Shown: piece by piece, positions 16,210 through 23,640 of the stretch
Position numbering within the stretch: position 1 is the stretch's first letter
Layout: each line of letters begins with the position of its first letter
DNA from: Micromonospora cabrerizensis
GTDB taxonomy: Bacteria; Actinomycetota; Actinomycetes; Mycobacteriales; Micromonosporaceae
DNA: 56,650 nt
Assembly: GCF_022230955.1 (NCBI RefSeq)
Contig: NZ_JAKKFI010000056.1
Location: forward strand, 1 to 56,650
Reading direction: 5' to 3'
The notes under the pieces: model-generated
Databases searched by the model: none
What the model was told of the DNA's origin: nothing
What the model saw: only the letters and a program-made list of their open reading frames with translations
Made by a program: the position numbers and the translations under genes

Positions 16210-17427
16210 TCAGCTCGGCGTCAGGGTGTTTATGTGGTGGTCGCCCTTGGTGTAAAACTGGTCGACTTCCTTCTGCACCTGAGCCACCGACATCACCTTG
16301 TTCGCTTTCGCGTAGACCCAGTTGACTCGCATGTTGTAGGTGCGGCCGCCCTTGAAGGGCAGATCGATGAACCAGGTGTTGAACATGAGCCGCATCGGTT
16401 CGCGTGGGACGGTCTTTCCTATGCTGATGAACAGCGCGCGTCCGTCAACCGAGTAGGTAACCTGCTGGTCCGTGACGGTGATCATCAGGGTGCGCCAGCC
16501 GGCGAGGCTTCCCTTGTAGTCGTCCGTCGCCCGGTCGCCCGGCGTCGAGCTGCGCCAGCTGACCATGTCGATCTTGGACCCGACCGTACCCCAGCCTCCG
16601 TTCGGCTGGTACTCGAAGTCGAGCTCGCTGTAGTCCGCCGAGGTATGTAAGGGCGATATGGTACAGAACGCCTGGTTGAGATGGTCTCCATCGCGCCCGG
16701 TCACTGGCTTGTCGGTGAAAAACACGCGGGCCGTGACCGTCCCTCGGAAAAAGCCGCTTTCCGTGGTGAAAAGTTCGGTCTGGCGCGTGCCCGCTTTAGT
16801 ACCGTCCGTCGAGGCCTGCAACTGGAGAGCCTTGCCACCCTTGGCGCTCTTGTCGACCGGAAAGCTGAGCGTGTCGGCGGTCCAGGAGTCGGCAATACCG
16901 GGACCACCGCCCTCTGTGCGAACCTGCCACCCGTTCGCGGCGAGCGCGGGGTCGTTGTGGGCGCGGTAATGGAAGTTGTCGAAGAAGGTATCGTCCGGAT
17001 GCCTGGGGAGCTTCTTGTCTTTGGTTGAGCGCTGGCCGGGGAGCGGACCGTTCACGGACGCGGAATCGGGATCCGCCCCTTCGAACTCGGGGCGCACGAG
17101 GTTCCACCCGGTGAGACCTACTCCGGCTACGAGAAGAACCACGAGCAGCGCCGGCACGAACACCGACCCGCCACGTCGTCGCGTGCCGCGTCCCCGCCTA
17201 GCTTCGGAGATTCCGTCCAATCCGAGCATTCGGGTAATGCCGGACAACTCGGCGCTTTCCAAATCCTGACGGTTACGCTTGCGTGACGCAAGGTAGACGA
17301 ACACCGCGGCAACCATCAGAATGGCCGTCACGATGAATACAAGGTAAGGGACGTCGGCCGCGAATTTGACCGCAACGGCAATCAAGCCGAGCACCCCGAT
17401 GACACCCGCACCCTTGAGCGAATTCAT
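16210..17427 (-). CDS. Membrane-anchored GH16-like (concanavalin-fold) protein
   Basis: 405 residues. Two hydrophobic segments at the N-terminus (about residues 5-45) and a third at about 88-108 (FVPALLVVLLVAGVGLTGW) anchor it, leaving residues 110-405 outside the membrane. The outer part is a beta-sandwich with ELDFE at 268-272, which matches the GH16 catalytic motif ExDxE exactly. It may cleave or trim a beta-glucan-type polysaccharide. It follows a processive-type GT2 gene by 13 bases on the same strand, so the pair likely makes and processes an extracellular polysaccharide. Codon use is less G+C-biased than in the flanking genes. Confidence 0.82.
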   Translation of the reverse strand: MNSLKGAGVIGVLGLIAVAVKFAADVPYLVFIVTAILMVAAVFVYLASRKRNRQDLESAELSGITRMLGLDGISEARRGRGTRRRGGSVFVPALLVVLLVAGVGLTGWNLVRPEFEGADPDSASVNGPLPGQRSTKDKKLPRHPDDTFFDNFHYRAHNDPALAANGWQVRTEGGGPGIADSWTADTLSFPVDKSAKGGKALQLQASTDGTKAGTRQTELFTTESGFFRGTVTARVFFTDKPVTGRDGDHLNQAFCTISPLHTSADYSELDFEYQPNGGWGTVGSKIDMVSWRSSTPGDRATDDYKGSLAGWRTLMITVTDQQVTYSVDGRALFISIGKTVPREPMRLMFNTWFIDLPFKGGRTYNMRVNWVYAKANKVMSVAQVQKEVDQFYTKGDHHINTLTPS

Positions 17428-17440
17428 CCCCGGACCGTCC

Positions 17441-18625
17441 TTATTTCCACGCGGGAACGGGAGTAAAATACGACTTTAGGACGGAGGAGATGGACCAGTA
17501 CATGTTTAGCAGAGTGAACAGCATCCCCGGAATCAGCAACGCTTGGACGAGCATCGCTTTCCAGCCGAGCTGACGGACCGCCACTGCCGAATAAACGGCC
17601 CAGAAAGCAGTCAGGAGCAAGATGGCCGGCCAGTGCTGGAAATTACCTCCGGCGAGCGAGGTCCAGTACGCCGATCCCCAGATCAGAAAGCACGCGAAGC
17701 CGAAGAAGTTGAAGAACAGGGTGACGATGGCGCGCCGGGTGAACGCGCTCCACCCCCGCAGGCGGAGCGCGTCGACAGTGCCGCGGGTCCAGCGTTCGCG
17801 CTGGACAACCAGTTCGCGCAGGGTCGGCATGAGGTCGGTGTATGCGATGCAGAACTCGTTCGCAGTCACTTTCCAGCCGGCTTCCTTGAGCGCCAGAGTG
17901 GTCTCGTAGTCCTCGACCAGGTTGCGGTGGTCCTCCCAGAAGACCTGACCCCGCCGATCGATCACGGACTGCAAGGCGGTACCCCGGTAGAAGGACCCGG
18001 CGCCGGACATGGTGTGGACGTTGGTTCGATACCGCGCGTGCGCCGCACGGCCGTACTCAAGGATCTGCATGCCGAGCAGGTATCGCTGCCAGAGGCTGCC
18101 CCACAGGCCGGTACGGCCGAAGCAGGCGGCACTGACCCCACCGATCTTCTGGTCGGAGGCCATCACGTTGATGGCTCGCTCGAGGAAGTTGGGATGCAGT
18201 TCGGTGTCTGCGTCCATGGCGAGGACGTGCCGGACGGCGTCCAGGCGACCGCCCACTCGCACTCGCAGCCACTCCATGGCGTAGTTGAGGGCGCCGGCTT
18301 TCTTGTGCGGATTGTCGTTCAGCGTGAGAACGACTGTCGGCGGGGTCCTCGGGTCACCCGCGTACCCGGCGGCGTATTGCTCGGTGTTGTCGGTCGAGTT
18401 GTTGACCACCACGACGATGAGATCGGGCCGCCGAGTCTGCCTGTGCAGCGACTTGAGGGAGAGCAAGATTCCGGCCTCTTCATTCCGCGCCGGAACGATG
18501 ACAACCGTGTTATAGCTCGGCACGGAAATGCGGTGGTTGATTCTCGGGTTCGGAGCGGGTCGCCTGGGGTATACAGGATTGCCGCGAGAGAACACACTCC
18601 CGCTGTGACGTACAGACGTGCTCAC
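17441..18625 (-). CDS. Processive-type family 2 glycosyltransferase (polysaccharide synthase)
   Basis: 394 residues from the GTG at 18625. GT-A motifs are present in order: VVIVPARNEE, VVVVNNSTDNT, MDADTE (DxD), VEDYE (catalytic Asp) and QRERW (QxxRW). Four or so C-terminal membrane helices follow. This is the architecture of cellulose, chitin, hyaluronan and poly-N-acetylglucosamine synthases. It probably extrudes a beta-linked polymer; the sugar is not determined. GTG at 18625 has GGGGGGA at about 6 bases; an ATG at 18643 lacks a good site. Co-oriented with the GH16-like gene 13 bases downstream. The pair sits in a segment bordered by mobile-element remnants. Confidence 0.88.
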   Translation of the reverse strand: MSTSVRHSGSVFSRGNPVYPRRPAPNPRINHRISVPSYNTVVIVPARNEEAGILLSLKSLHRQTRRPDLIVVVVNNSTDNTEQYAAGYAGDPRTPPTVVLTLNDNPHKKAGALNYAMEWLRVRVGGRLDAVRHVLAMDADTELHPNFLERAINVMASDQKIGGVSAACFGRTGLWGSLWQRYLLGMQILEYGRAAHARYRTNVHTMSGAGSFYRGTALQSVIDRRGQVFWEDHRNLVEDYETTLALKEAGWKVTANEFCIAYTDLMPTLRELVVQRERWTRGTVDALRLRGWSAFTRRAIVTLFFNFFGFACFLIWGSAYWTSLAGGNFQHWPAILLLTAFWAVYSAVAVRQLGWKAMLVQALLIPGMLFTLLNMYWSISSVLKSYFTPVPAWK

Positions 18626-18689
18626 GATTTCCCCCCGTGCCATAGCCGACCACGGCCATCCCCCGTGCGCGCAAGATTGTAGCCGATGA

Positions 18690-18908
18690 TCACAGGAAGA
18701 GAAGATCCCGGCGCAGCTCAGATATGAGTGCATCTACCTCCTTCCACGCCAATTCGGACACCTTGCATGGCATTCGAGGCATGGCGTCACCGTCGATCGT
18801 GAGATACAGCATGTCAGTCAGTGAGGTGATCTCAGCGAGGCGTAGAGCCCGGGATGACAGGGTCGTAACGTCCATGGCGGACAGCATGGGATAAAGACGT
18901 GGGGCCAT
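18690..18908 (-). CDS. Possible small protein upstream of the polysaccharide synthase
   Basis: An open frame of 72 residues with ATG at 18908, ending 64 bases before the glycosyltransferase start. It has no recognised domain; the C-terminus is helical and acidic-basic mixed (ELAWKEVDALISELRRDLL). Codon use is poorer in G+C at third positions than in neighbours. It could be a real small gene of the transferred segment or a decayed remnant. Confidence 0.35.
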   Translation of the reverse strand: MAPRLYPMLSAMDVTTLSSRALRLAEITSLTDMLYLTIDGDAMPRMPCKVSELAWKEVDALISELRRDLLFL

Positions 18909-18942
18909 CGGTCGATAGGTTCTTTCAACAGAATGAGCCTTT

Positions 18943-19170
18943 TCATCCTGGGTAGCGGTTGGCTTCGACGCGGTGCAGAACGAGGATGGCCTGCACGATG
19001 GGGGTCGCTCGCCGTGGGCAGCAGTGCAGCTTGTTCAGGATCTTTCAGGTCTTGAGGGTGACGATCACGCGTTCGCCGCGGGCGCGGATTTTCGGGTGGG
19101 TGCGGTTCACGGCCTTCTGCCGGCGTGACAGCTTTGGCGGAAGCGGCGCCGCTTCAACGGCGTGCGGACG
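18943..19170 (-). pseudogene. IS5-family transposase remnant (3' end only)
   Basis: Reading leftward, the sequence gives fragments typical of the C-terminus of IS5-family (IS1647/IS112-like) DDE transposases: VRTPLKRRRFR, then after a one-base deletion KLSRRQKAVN, ERVIVTLKT, an in-frame TGA where Trp is expected, KILNKLHCCPRRAT, and IVQAILVLHRVEANRY ending at the stop at 18943. Frameshift plus nonsense codon show that it is dead. The 5' part is missing: at about 19171 it meets an integrase fragment on the other strand. No terminal inverted repeats are recognisable. Confidence 0.85.
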
Positions 19171-19171
19171 C

Positions 19172-19583
19172 TGCCGCGGGCTCTCCGGGTACGTGTTCGT
19201 TCGCAAGGACGGCAGCCCTCTGCACCCCGGCTATGCCAGCGGTCGGTTTCGGCTTCTGGTCAAACGCGCCGGCACCGCCAGTCCGGCTGCACGACCTGCG
19301 TCACGGCGCCGCGTCCCTTGCTCAGGAAGCCGGCGCTGACCTGAAGACCCTGCAGGACATGCTCGGCCACTCCAGCATCGTCGTCACGTCCGACACCTAC
19401 ACCAGGGTCCTACCCCACGCCCAACGACGCTGCGCCGACGCCACCGCCCACCTCGTCCTCACCGCCGCCCAACGCACCCGCGCGAAGATCCGCAAGGACG
19501 GCCGCTGCAACCGCCCGCAACCCCGACCAGAGGCTAATACTCCGACCCTCAGGCACCCGTCAAGCATGAGGAACCCCAGGTAA
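19172..19583 (+). pseudogene. Tyrosine recombinase (phage/ICE integrase) C-terminal remnant
   Basis: Two pieces in different frames make one integrase C-terminal domain. Frame 2 gives GYVFVRKDGSPLHPGY and GRFRLLVKRAG; after a frameshift near 19270, frame 3 gives RLHDLRHGAASLAQEAG (the HxxR box), LQDMLGHSSIVVT (the LGH box) and TSDTYTRVLPH with the catalytic Tyr. The N-terminal and core-binding domains are absent, cut by the IS5 remnant. It ends 137 bases from the 3' end of tRNA-Arg, the usual position of an actinomycete integrative-element integrase beside its attachment site. Confidence 0.88.
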
Positions 19584-19719
19584 ACACCCCCGACAGAACC
19601 CGTCGTCACGGAGCGTGATGACACCCGAGTGGCATCCACGGGACACCCATCGTCCGAACAAGCCGGACAGCAGAAAGGGCCTGAGCCGCGTTTCCGCAGC
19701 CCAGGCCCTCTTGATCTTG
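19584..19719. other. Spacer between integrase remnant and tRNA-Arg
   Basis: No gene is seen. It holds the tRNA terminator hairpin (19676-19709) and would contain an attachment-site arm if the element used the tRNA 3' end. I found no second copy of the tRNA 3' sequence in the window. Confidence 0.4.
19676..19709 (-). terminator. Terminator downstream of tRNA-Arg
   Basis: Read leftward, AGGGCCTG and CAGGCCCT pair around an 18-base loop and are followed by TTTCTG. It starts 11 bases past the tRNA-Arg 3' end, as expected for a factor-independent terminator. Confidence 0.7.
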
Positions 19720-19792
19720 TGCGCCCGAAGGGACTCGAACCCCTAACCTTCTGATCCGTAGTCAGATGCTCTATCCATTGAGCTACGGGCGC
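19720..19792 (-). tRNA. tRNA-Arg (anticodon ACG)
   Basis: 73 bases. Acceptor arms GCGCCCG and CGGGCGC pair fully, the T arm carries GGTTCGAGTCC, and the anticodon stem TCTGA/TCAGA encloses loop CTACGGA with anticodon ACG. CCA is not encoded. The 3' end faces the integrase remnant. Confidence 0.96.
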
Positions 19793-19827
19793 TCGTGCTC
19801 AGCCAGTCTACACACCTGACTTTCGCG

Positions 19828-19918
19828 CGGAGACTCCGGGATTCGAACCCGGGAGGGGCTTTAAGACCCCAACCGCATTAGCAGTGCGGCGCCATAGACC
19901 AGACTAGGCGAAGTCTCC
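19828..19918 (-). tRNA. tRNA-Ser (anticodon GCU)
   Basis: 91 bases with a long variable arm, as in class II tRNAs. Acceptor GGAGACT pairs with AGTCTCC; the anticodon stem CCGCA/TGCGG encloses CTGCTAA, anticodon GCT. It has a G discriminator and no encoded CCA. Confidence 0.96.
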
Positions 19919-20063
19919 CTGGTGGCCCGTAGACCACCGCGCCCGAGGATACAGGTCGCCACCCACCGGGAGCAAAACGACTTCCGGGGTACGCCCACCA
20001 GGACCGCCCGCCCTCGTGTTTCACCGCTGTGCGACGGCGTGATCGGGACTACGCTCCATCGAT

Positions 20064-21536
20064 ATGCAGGAGCAGTCGCCCAGCGAGCCGACCCGTCGAG
20101 AGCCTGCTGAAAGAGCGCGTCGGCGCTCTCCGCGGGCCACCTTCACGCCGCCGACTGCCGCCGAGCAGCCCGCGGAGTCGCCGCCGCCAGCCGCTCCGGC
20201 GAGCCAGCGCCCTCGCCGGGCGAAGCCCGCCCCGGCGGTGCTGTTCCAGCCACCGGATCCGGATCGGCCGCTGCCCCGACAGCCCAGGCGCCCGCCGACC
20301 GACGCGGCCAACGACGTGAGCGCCGAGCAGCCGCAACCGGCGACCGGCGGCACGAACGGCGACCGACCAGGTCCCCAGAGCGTCGAAGCGGGCAGCAGCG
20401 ATCCGGATCCGGCGAGCGCCAAGCAGCCACGCCCAGCGAGCGCCGAGCAGCTCCGCCCGGCAGCCGGCAACCCACCGAGCCCGCAGGCGGCTCCCGCAGC
20501 CACCGACTCACGACAAGCAGCACGCGCCGAGCCAAAGACCGGGACCACCCCCGCCCGCAAGGCCGCCCCGAAGAAGGCAGCCCCAATGAAGGCCGTCGAG
20601 ACCACCGTCGAGGTGACCCCGACCACACCGGCACCGCGCAAGCGCGCCGCGAGTGCCACCAAACGCACGGCAACCCCTCGCAAGAGCACCACGCCGGCGA
20701 AATCCGCCCCCGAGCCCGTGGCCGAGCAGCCCGCGGCACTGACAACCCCCGCCGAGCAGCAGGAGCAGCCCGCCGCACTGGCACCTCCCGCCCCACAGCA
20801 GGAGCAGCCCGCCGCACTGGCAACCCCCACCGAGCAGCAGGAGCAGCCCACCGCACTGGCAACCACCGCCAAGCGGCAGGTCGAGCCGGCTTCGGGGCGT
20901 ACCCCGGAATCGGAGCTGCGGGCGGTCGCCGCGCGCGTGCTCGACCACCCGGGCTTCGCACCGGAGCTGTTGGCTCTGGCGGCCGTGCGGACGCTCGGGC
21001 CCGGCGCGGCCGAGTGGGCCGCGCGGCTGCGCGCCCGGTATCCGGACGCGCCGGCGGACGGCCTGGCCCGGTTGGCCACCCGGCGGTTCGTCCGCTCGGC
21101 GGGCGCGGGTGGGGCGACGGCCGCCCTGGCGGGGTTCTTCGCGCCGCTGGCCGAGCTGGCCTCGGTGCTGTGGACGCACGCGAACCTGGTGCTGCACCTG
21201 GCCGCCGCGTACGGCAAGGACCCGGCGCATCCCGACCGGGCCGTCGAGCTGCTGGTCCTCACCCAGGTACACCCGGACGCGGCGAGCGCGGAGGCGGCCC
21301 TGGCTGCGGCGCAGGCGGCGGGCGACCCGGTCGAGGGGGCCTGGCCGCGGGCGGCGGAGGCTGCCTGGCGGCTCGCTGCCCCGCTCACGGCGCAGGCCGG
21401 TGGCTGGGTTGCGTTGCGGCTGGTGGCCCGGCTGCTGCCGGGCGCGGCGGTGCTGGCGGCGGCGCTGGGTGACGCGGCGGCGGCCGACCGGCTCGCGTCC
21501 CGCACGGTGGCCGTCTACCGACGCGACCGGCGCTGA
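20064..21536 (+). CDS. Low-complexity protein with a C-terminal EcsC-like domain
   Basis: 490 residues. The first 290 are disordered and rich in Pro, Ala, Lys and Glu: a KAAPKKAAPMKA stretch resembling histone H1-like tails, then four 13-residue repeats based on EQPAALATPAEQQ. Residues about 295-490 are helical with Ala-rich segments (ELLALAAVRTLGPGAAEWAARL, cut short here; and LVARLLPGAAVLAAALGD), a pattern like the EcsC family, which associates with membranes and lipids. There is no signal peptide. Its stop lies 4 bases from that of the convergent CPBP gene. Function unknown; the domain call is moderate. Confidence 0.75.
   Translation: MQEQSPSEPTRREPAERARRRSPRATFTPPTAAEQPAESPPPAAPASQRPRRAKPAPAVLFQPPDPDRPLPRQPRRPPTDAANDVSAEQPQPATGGTNGDRPGPQSVEAGSSDPDPASAKQPRPASAEQLRPAAGNPPSPQAAPAATDSRQAARAEPKTGTTPARKAAPKKAAPMKAVETTVEVTPTTPAPRKRAASATKRTATPRKSTTPAKSAPEPVAEQPAALTTPAEQQEQPAALAPPAPQQEQPAALATPTEQQEQPTALATTAKRQVEPASGRTPESELRAVAARVLDHPGFAPELLALAAVRTLGPGAAEWAARLRARYPDAPADGLARLATRRFVRSAGAGGATAALAGFFAPLAELASVLWTHANLVLHLAAAYGKDPAHPDRAVELLVLTQVHPDAASAEAALAAAQAAGDPVEGAWPRAAEAAWRLAAPLTAQAGGWVALRLVARLLPGAAVLAAALGDAAAADRLASRTVAVYRRDRR
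20724..20879 (+). repeat. 39-bp in-frame tandem repeat, four copies
   Basis: Four consecutive 13-codon units (EQPAALTTPAEQQ, EQPAALAPPAPQQ, EQPAALATPTEQQ, EQPTALATTAKRQ) within the EcsC-like gene. The nucleotide copies are close to each other, implying slippage-type expansion of a linker. Confidence 0.9.
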
Positions 21537-21540
21537 GCCG

Positions 21541-22377
21541 TCAGAGCCAGTCGAACCACTCGCGGGGCAGCAGCGCGTAGCCCACGAAGGCGAACACGTC
21601 GAGCAGGGTGTGCGCGATGATCAGCGGCATCACCCGCCGGGTGCGCAGGTAGAAGAGGCTGAACACCACGCCCATCACCGCGTTGCCGACGAACGCGCCG
21701 AAGCCCTGGTAGAGGTGGTACGAGCCGCGTAGCAGCGCGCTGGCCGCGATGATCGCGGCGAGCCGCCACTGGAGCTGGCGAAGCCTGGTGACCAGGTAGC
21801 CGACCACGATCACCTCCTCCAGCACGGCGTTCTGCACGGCCGCGAGGATCAGCACCGGGACCGTCCACCAGACCTGCGGGAGGGCCGCCGGCACCAGCGT
21901 GGCGTTGATGCCGAGCTGGGCCGCCACCCAGAACAGGGCCAGCCCGGGCAGGCCGATCAGCGCCGCCAGGCCGGCGCCACGGGCCAGATCCTGGCCGGGC
22001 CGCCGCGCGTCCAGGCCGAGGGCCCGCGCCGGGTCGCCGGGGTCCCGGCTGAGCAGGTGTACGGCGAGCAGCACCGGAAGCAGCGCGAAGACGATGCCGA
22101 GCAACTGGTAGGTGAGGTCCAGCCAGGGTCGGGTGGACGCCGAGGTGTTCAGCGAGGCGGTCTGCTTGGAGAGCGGACCCTCGGCGGTCAGCTTCGCGAT
22201 GATCGAGACCACCGCGTAGACCGCGGACTGGCCGAGGGACAGGCCGAGGACCAGCAGCGTCTCGGTGCCCAGCAGTCGGCGGGACACCGGGCGGGTCAGC
22301 TCAACGGTCACCGCACCACTCTGCCCGACGGGCGGCACCGGGGGCACGGCCGACCGGTCAGCATGAGCCGATCGCAC
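21541..22377 (-). CDS. CPBP-family intramembrane metalloprotease (CAAX/Abi type)
   Basis: 278 residues with about seven or eight membrane helices. The active-site regions are visible: LEEVIVVGYL (motif 1; the canonical EExxxR has Val in place of Arg), SYHLYQGF (motif 2 His) and IIAHTLLD (motif 3 His). The Arg-to-Val form recurs in actinobacterial members, as far as I recall, so activity is likely kept. Such proteins are prenyl-protease or bacteriocin-immunity relatives. The ATG at 22377 gives a 24-residue polar extension; a GTG near 22310 (start VTVELTRP) is an alternative. Divergent from the flavohaemoglobin-like gene. Confidence 0.85.
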   Translation of the reverse strand: MRSAHADRSAVPPVPPVGQSGAVTVELTRPVSRRLLGTETLLVLGLSLGQSAVYAVVSIIAKLTAEGPLSKQTASLNTSASTRPWLDLTYQLLGIVFALLPVLLAVHLLSRDPGDPARALGLDARRPGQDLARGAGLAALIGLPGLALFWVAAQLGINATLVPAALPQVWWTVPVLILAAVQNAVLEEVIVVGYLVTRLRQLQWRLAAIIAASALLRGSYHLYQGFGAFVGNAVMGVVFSLFYLRTRRVMPLIIAHTLLDVFAFVGYALLPREWFDWL

Positions 22378-22455
22378 ATTCTGTGCGACCAGTCGACACT
22401 CTCCGTGGAGATTCTATGGGGGCCCGATCCGCTGTCGTCTGGAGAAGGAGCGCCC

Positions 22456-23571
22456 GTGGACAACCTCGCGCGGTTGCTGAAGGAGAGCTGGACCCTGGTC
22501 GAGGACGACCGGGCCCGGCTGACCGACCACTTCTACGCCCGAGTGTTCCTGCTCGACCCCACGCTGCGGCAACTCTTCCCGGTGCAGATGAGCGGCCAGG
22601 GCGACCGCCTGCTGGAAGCGATCATCGCGGCGATCCACACGGTCGACGACCCGGAGAGCTTCGACGAGTTTCTCCGGGCGCTGGGCCGCGACCACCGCAA
22701 GTACCACGTCGATGACCGGCACTACGCGACGATGGGAGTTGCCTTGCTGGACGCGCTCCGCAGCACCGCCGGGGACGGCTGGAACCTGGAGTACGACCAG
22801 GCGTGGCGCGAGGCGTACGCCGCGATCGCCGCCCTGATGGTGGCCGGCGCGGCGGCCGACGACGCCCCGCCGTTCTGGCACGCGGAGGTGCTGACCCACC
22901 AGCGGTACGGCCCGGACACCGCCGTGCTGACCTGCCGGGCGTTGCAGCATCCGCTGCGCTGGAAGGCTGGGCAGTACGTGAGCCTGGAGGCGCCGCGCCA
23001 CCACCCGCGGGTGTGGCGGAACTACTCGGTGGCGAACGCCCCGAACGACGACAACGTGCTGGAGTTCCACGTGCGGTCGCCGGGTGCCGGCTGGGTGTCC
23101 GGCGCGCTGGTGCGTCGGGTACGACCGGGTGAGCTGCTGCGCCTCGCGGCGCCGATGGGGTCGATGACCCTGGACCGCTCCTCGGAACGGGACATCCTCT
23201 GCGTGGCCGGCGGGGTCGGCCTGGCGCCGATCAAGGCGCTGGTGGAGGAGTTGGCCAGCTACAACCGGACCCGCTGGGTGCACGTCTTCTACGGTGCCCG
23301 GCAGGCCGGGGACCTGTACGGCCTGGCCGGGTTGCAGGAGTTGGTGGCCGCACACCCGTGGTTGTCGGTCACCCCGGCGTGCAGCGAGGACCCGGACTTC
23401 GACGGTGAGCAGGGCGACATCGCGGACGTGGTGGCCCGCTACGGCCCGTGGACGACGCACGACTGTTTCGTCTCCGGCTCGGCCCGGATGGTCCGGTCCA
23501 CCCTGCGGGTGCTCGCCGCGGACGAGGTGCCGCCGCCGCACATCCGCTACGACACCTTCGGTGACCTCTAG
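22456..23571 (+). CDS. Flavohaemoglobin-like globin-FAD/NAD reductase
   Basis: 371 residues. A globin domain (1-130) has His80 in GRDHRKYHV as the probable proximal haem ligand. A ferredoxin-reductase-type FAD domain (about 140-240) has the RNYS flavin motif, and an NAD domain (245-365) has GGVGLAPIKAL and the late CFVSGSARMV. The family includes nitric oxide dioxygenases that turn NO into nitrate with O2 and NAD(P)H, and shorter actinobacterial paralogues with other roles. GTG at 22456 is preceded by GGAGAAGGAG at a good distance. At 371 residues it is slightly shorter than Hmp (about 396), mainly between globin and FAD domains. Confidence 0.9.
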   Translation: MDNLARLLKESWTLVEDDRARLTDHFYARVFLLDPTLRQLFPVQMSGQGDRLLEAIIAAIHTVDDPESFDEFLRALGRDHRKYHVDDRHYATMGVALLDALRSTAGDGWNLEYDQAWREAYAAIAALMVAGAAADDAPPFWHAEVLTHQRYGPDTAVLTCRALQHPLRWKAGQYVSLEAPRHHPRVWRNYSVANAPNDDNVLEFHVRSPGAGWVSGALVRRVRPGELLRLAAPMGSMTLDRSSERDILCVAGGVGLAPIKALVEELASYNRTRWVHVFYGARQAGDLYGLAGLQELVAAHPWLSVTPACSEDPDFDGEQGDIADVVARYGPWTTHDCFVSGSARMVRSTLRVLAADEVPPPHIRYDTFGDL

Positions 23572-23587
23572 ACGTTCCTCCCCCCAC

Positions 23588-23629
23588 ACCGGGGCGCGTG
23601 CCCCTGCCCCCTGGGGCACGCGCCCCGGT
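23588..23629. terminator. Long perfect hairpin between convergent genes
   Basis: Seventeen-base perfect arms, from ACCGGGGCGCG to CGCGCCCCGGT, around an 8-base loop. It lies between the flavohaemoglobin-like stop (23571) and the deformylase-fusion stop (23641) and should terminate both. Confidence 0.88.
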
Positions 23630-23640
23630 CCCCTTCCTGG

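Noticed and set aside
20021..21505. A 494-codon leftward frame opposite the EcsC-like gene
   Set aside because: Ala/Ser/Gly/Cys-rich shadow of a repetitive plus-strand gene; no start context.
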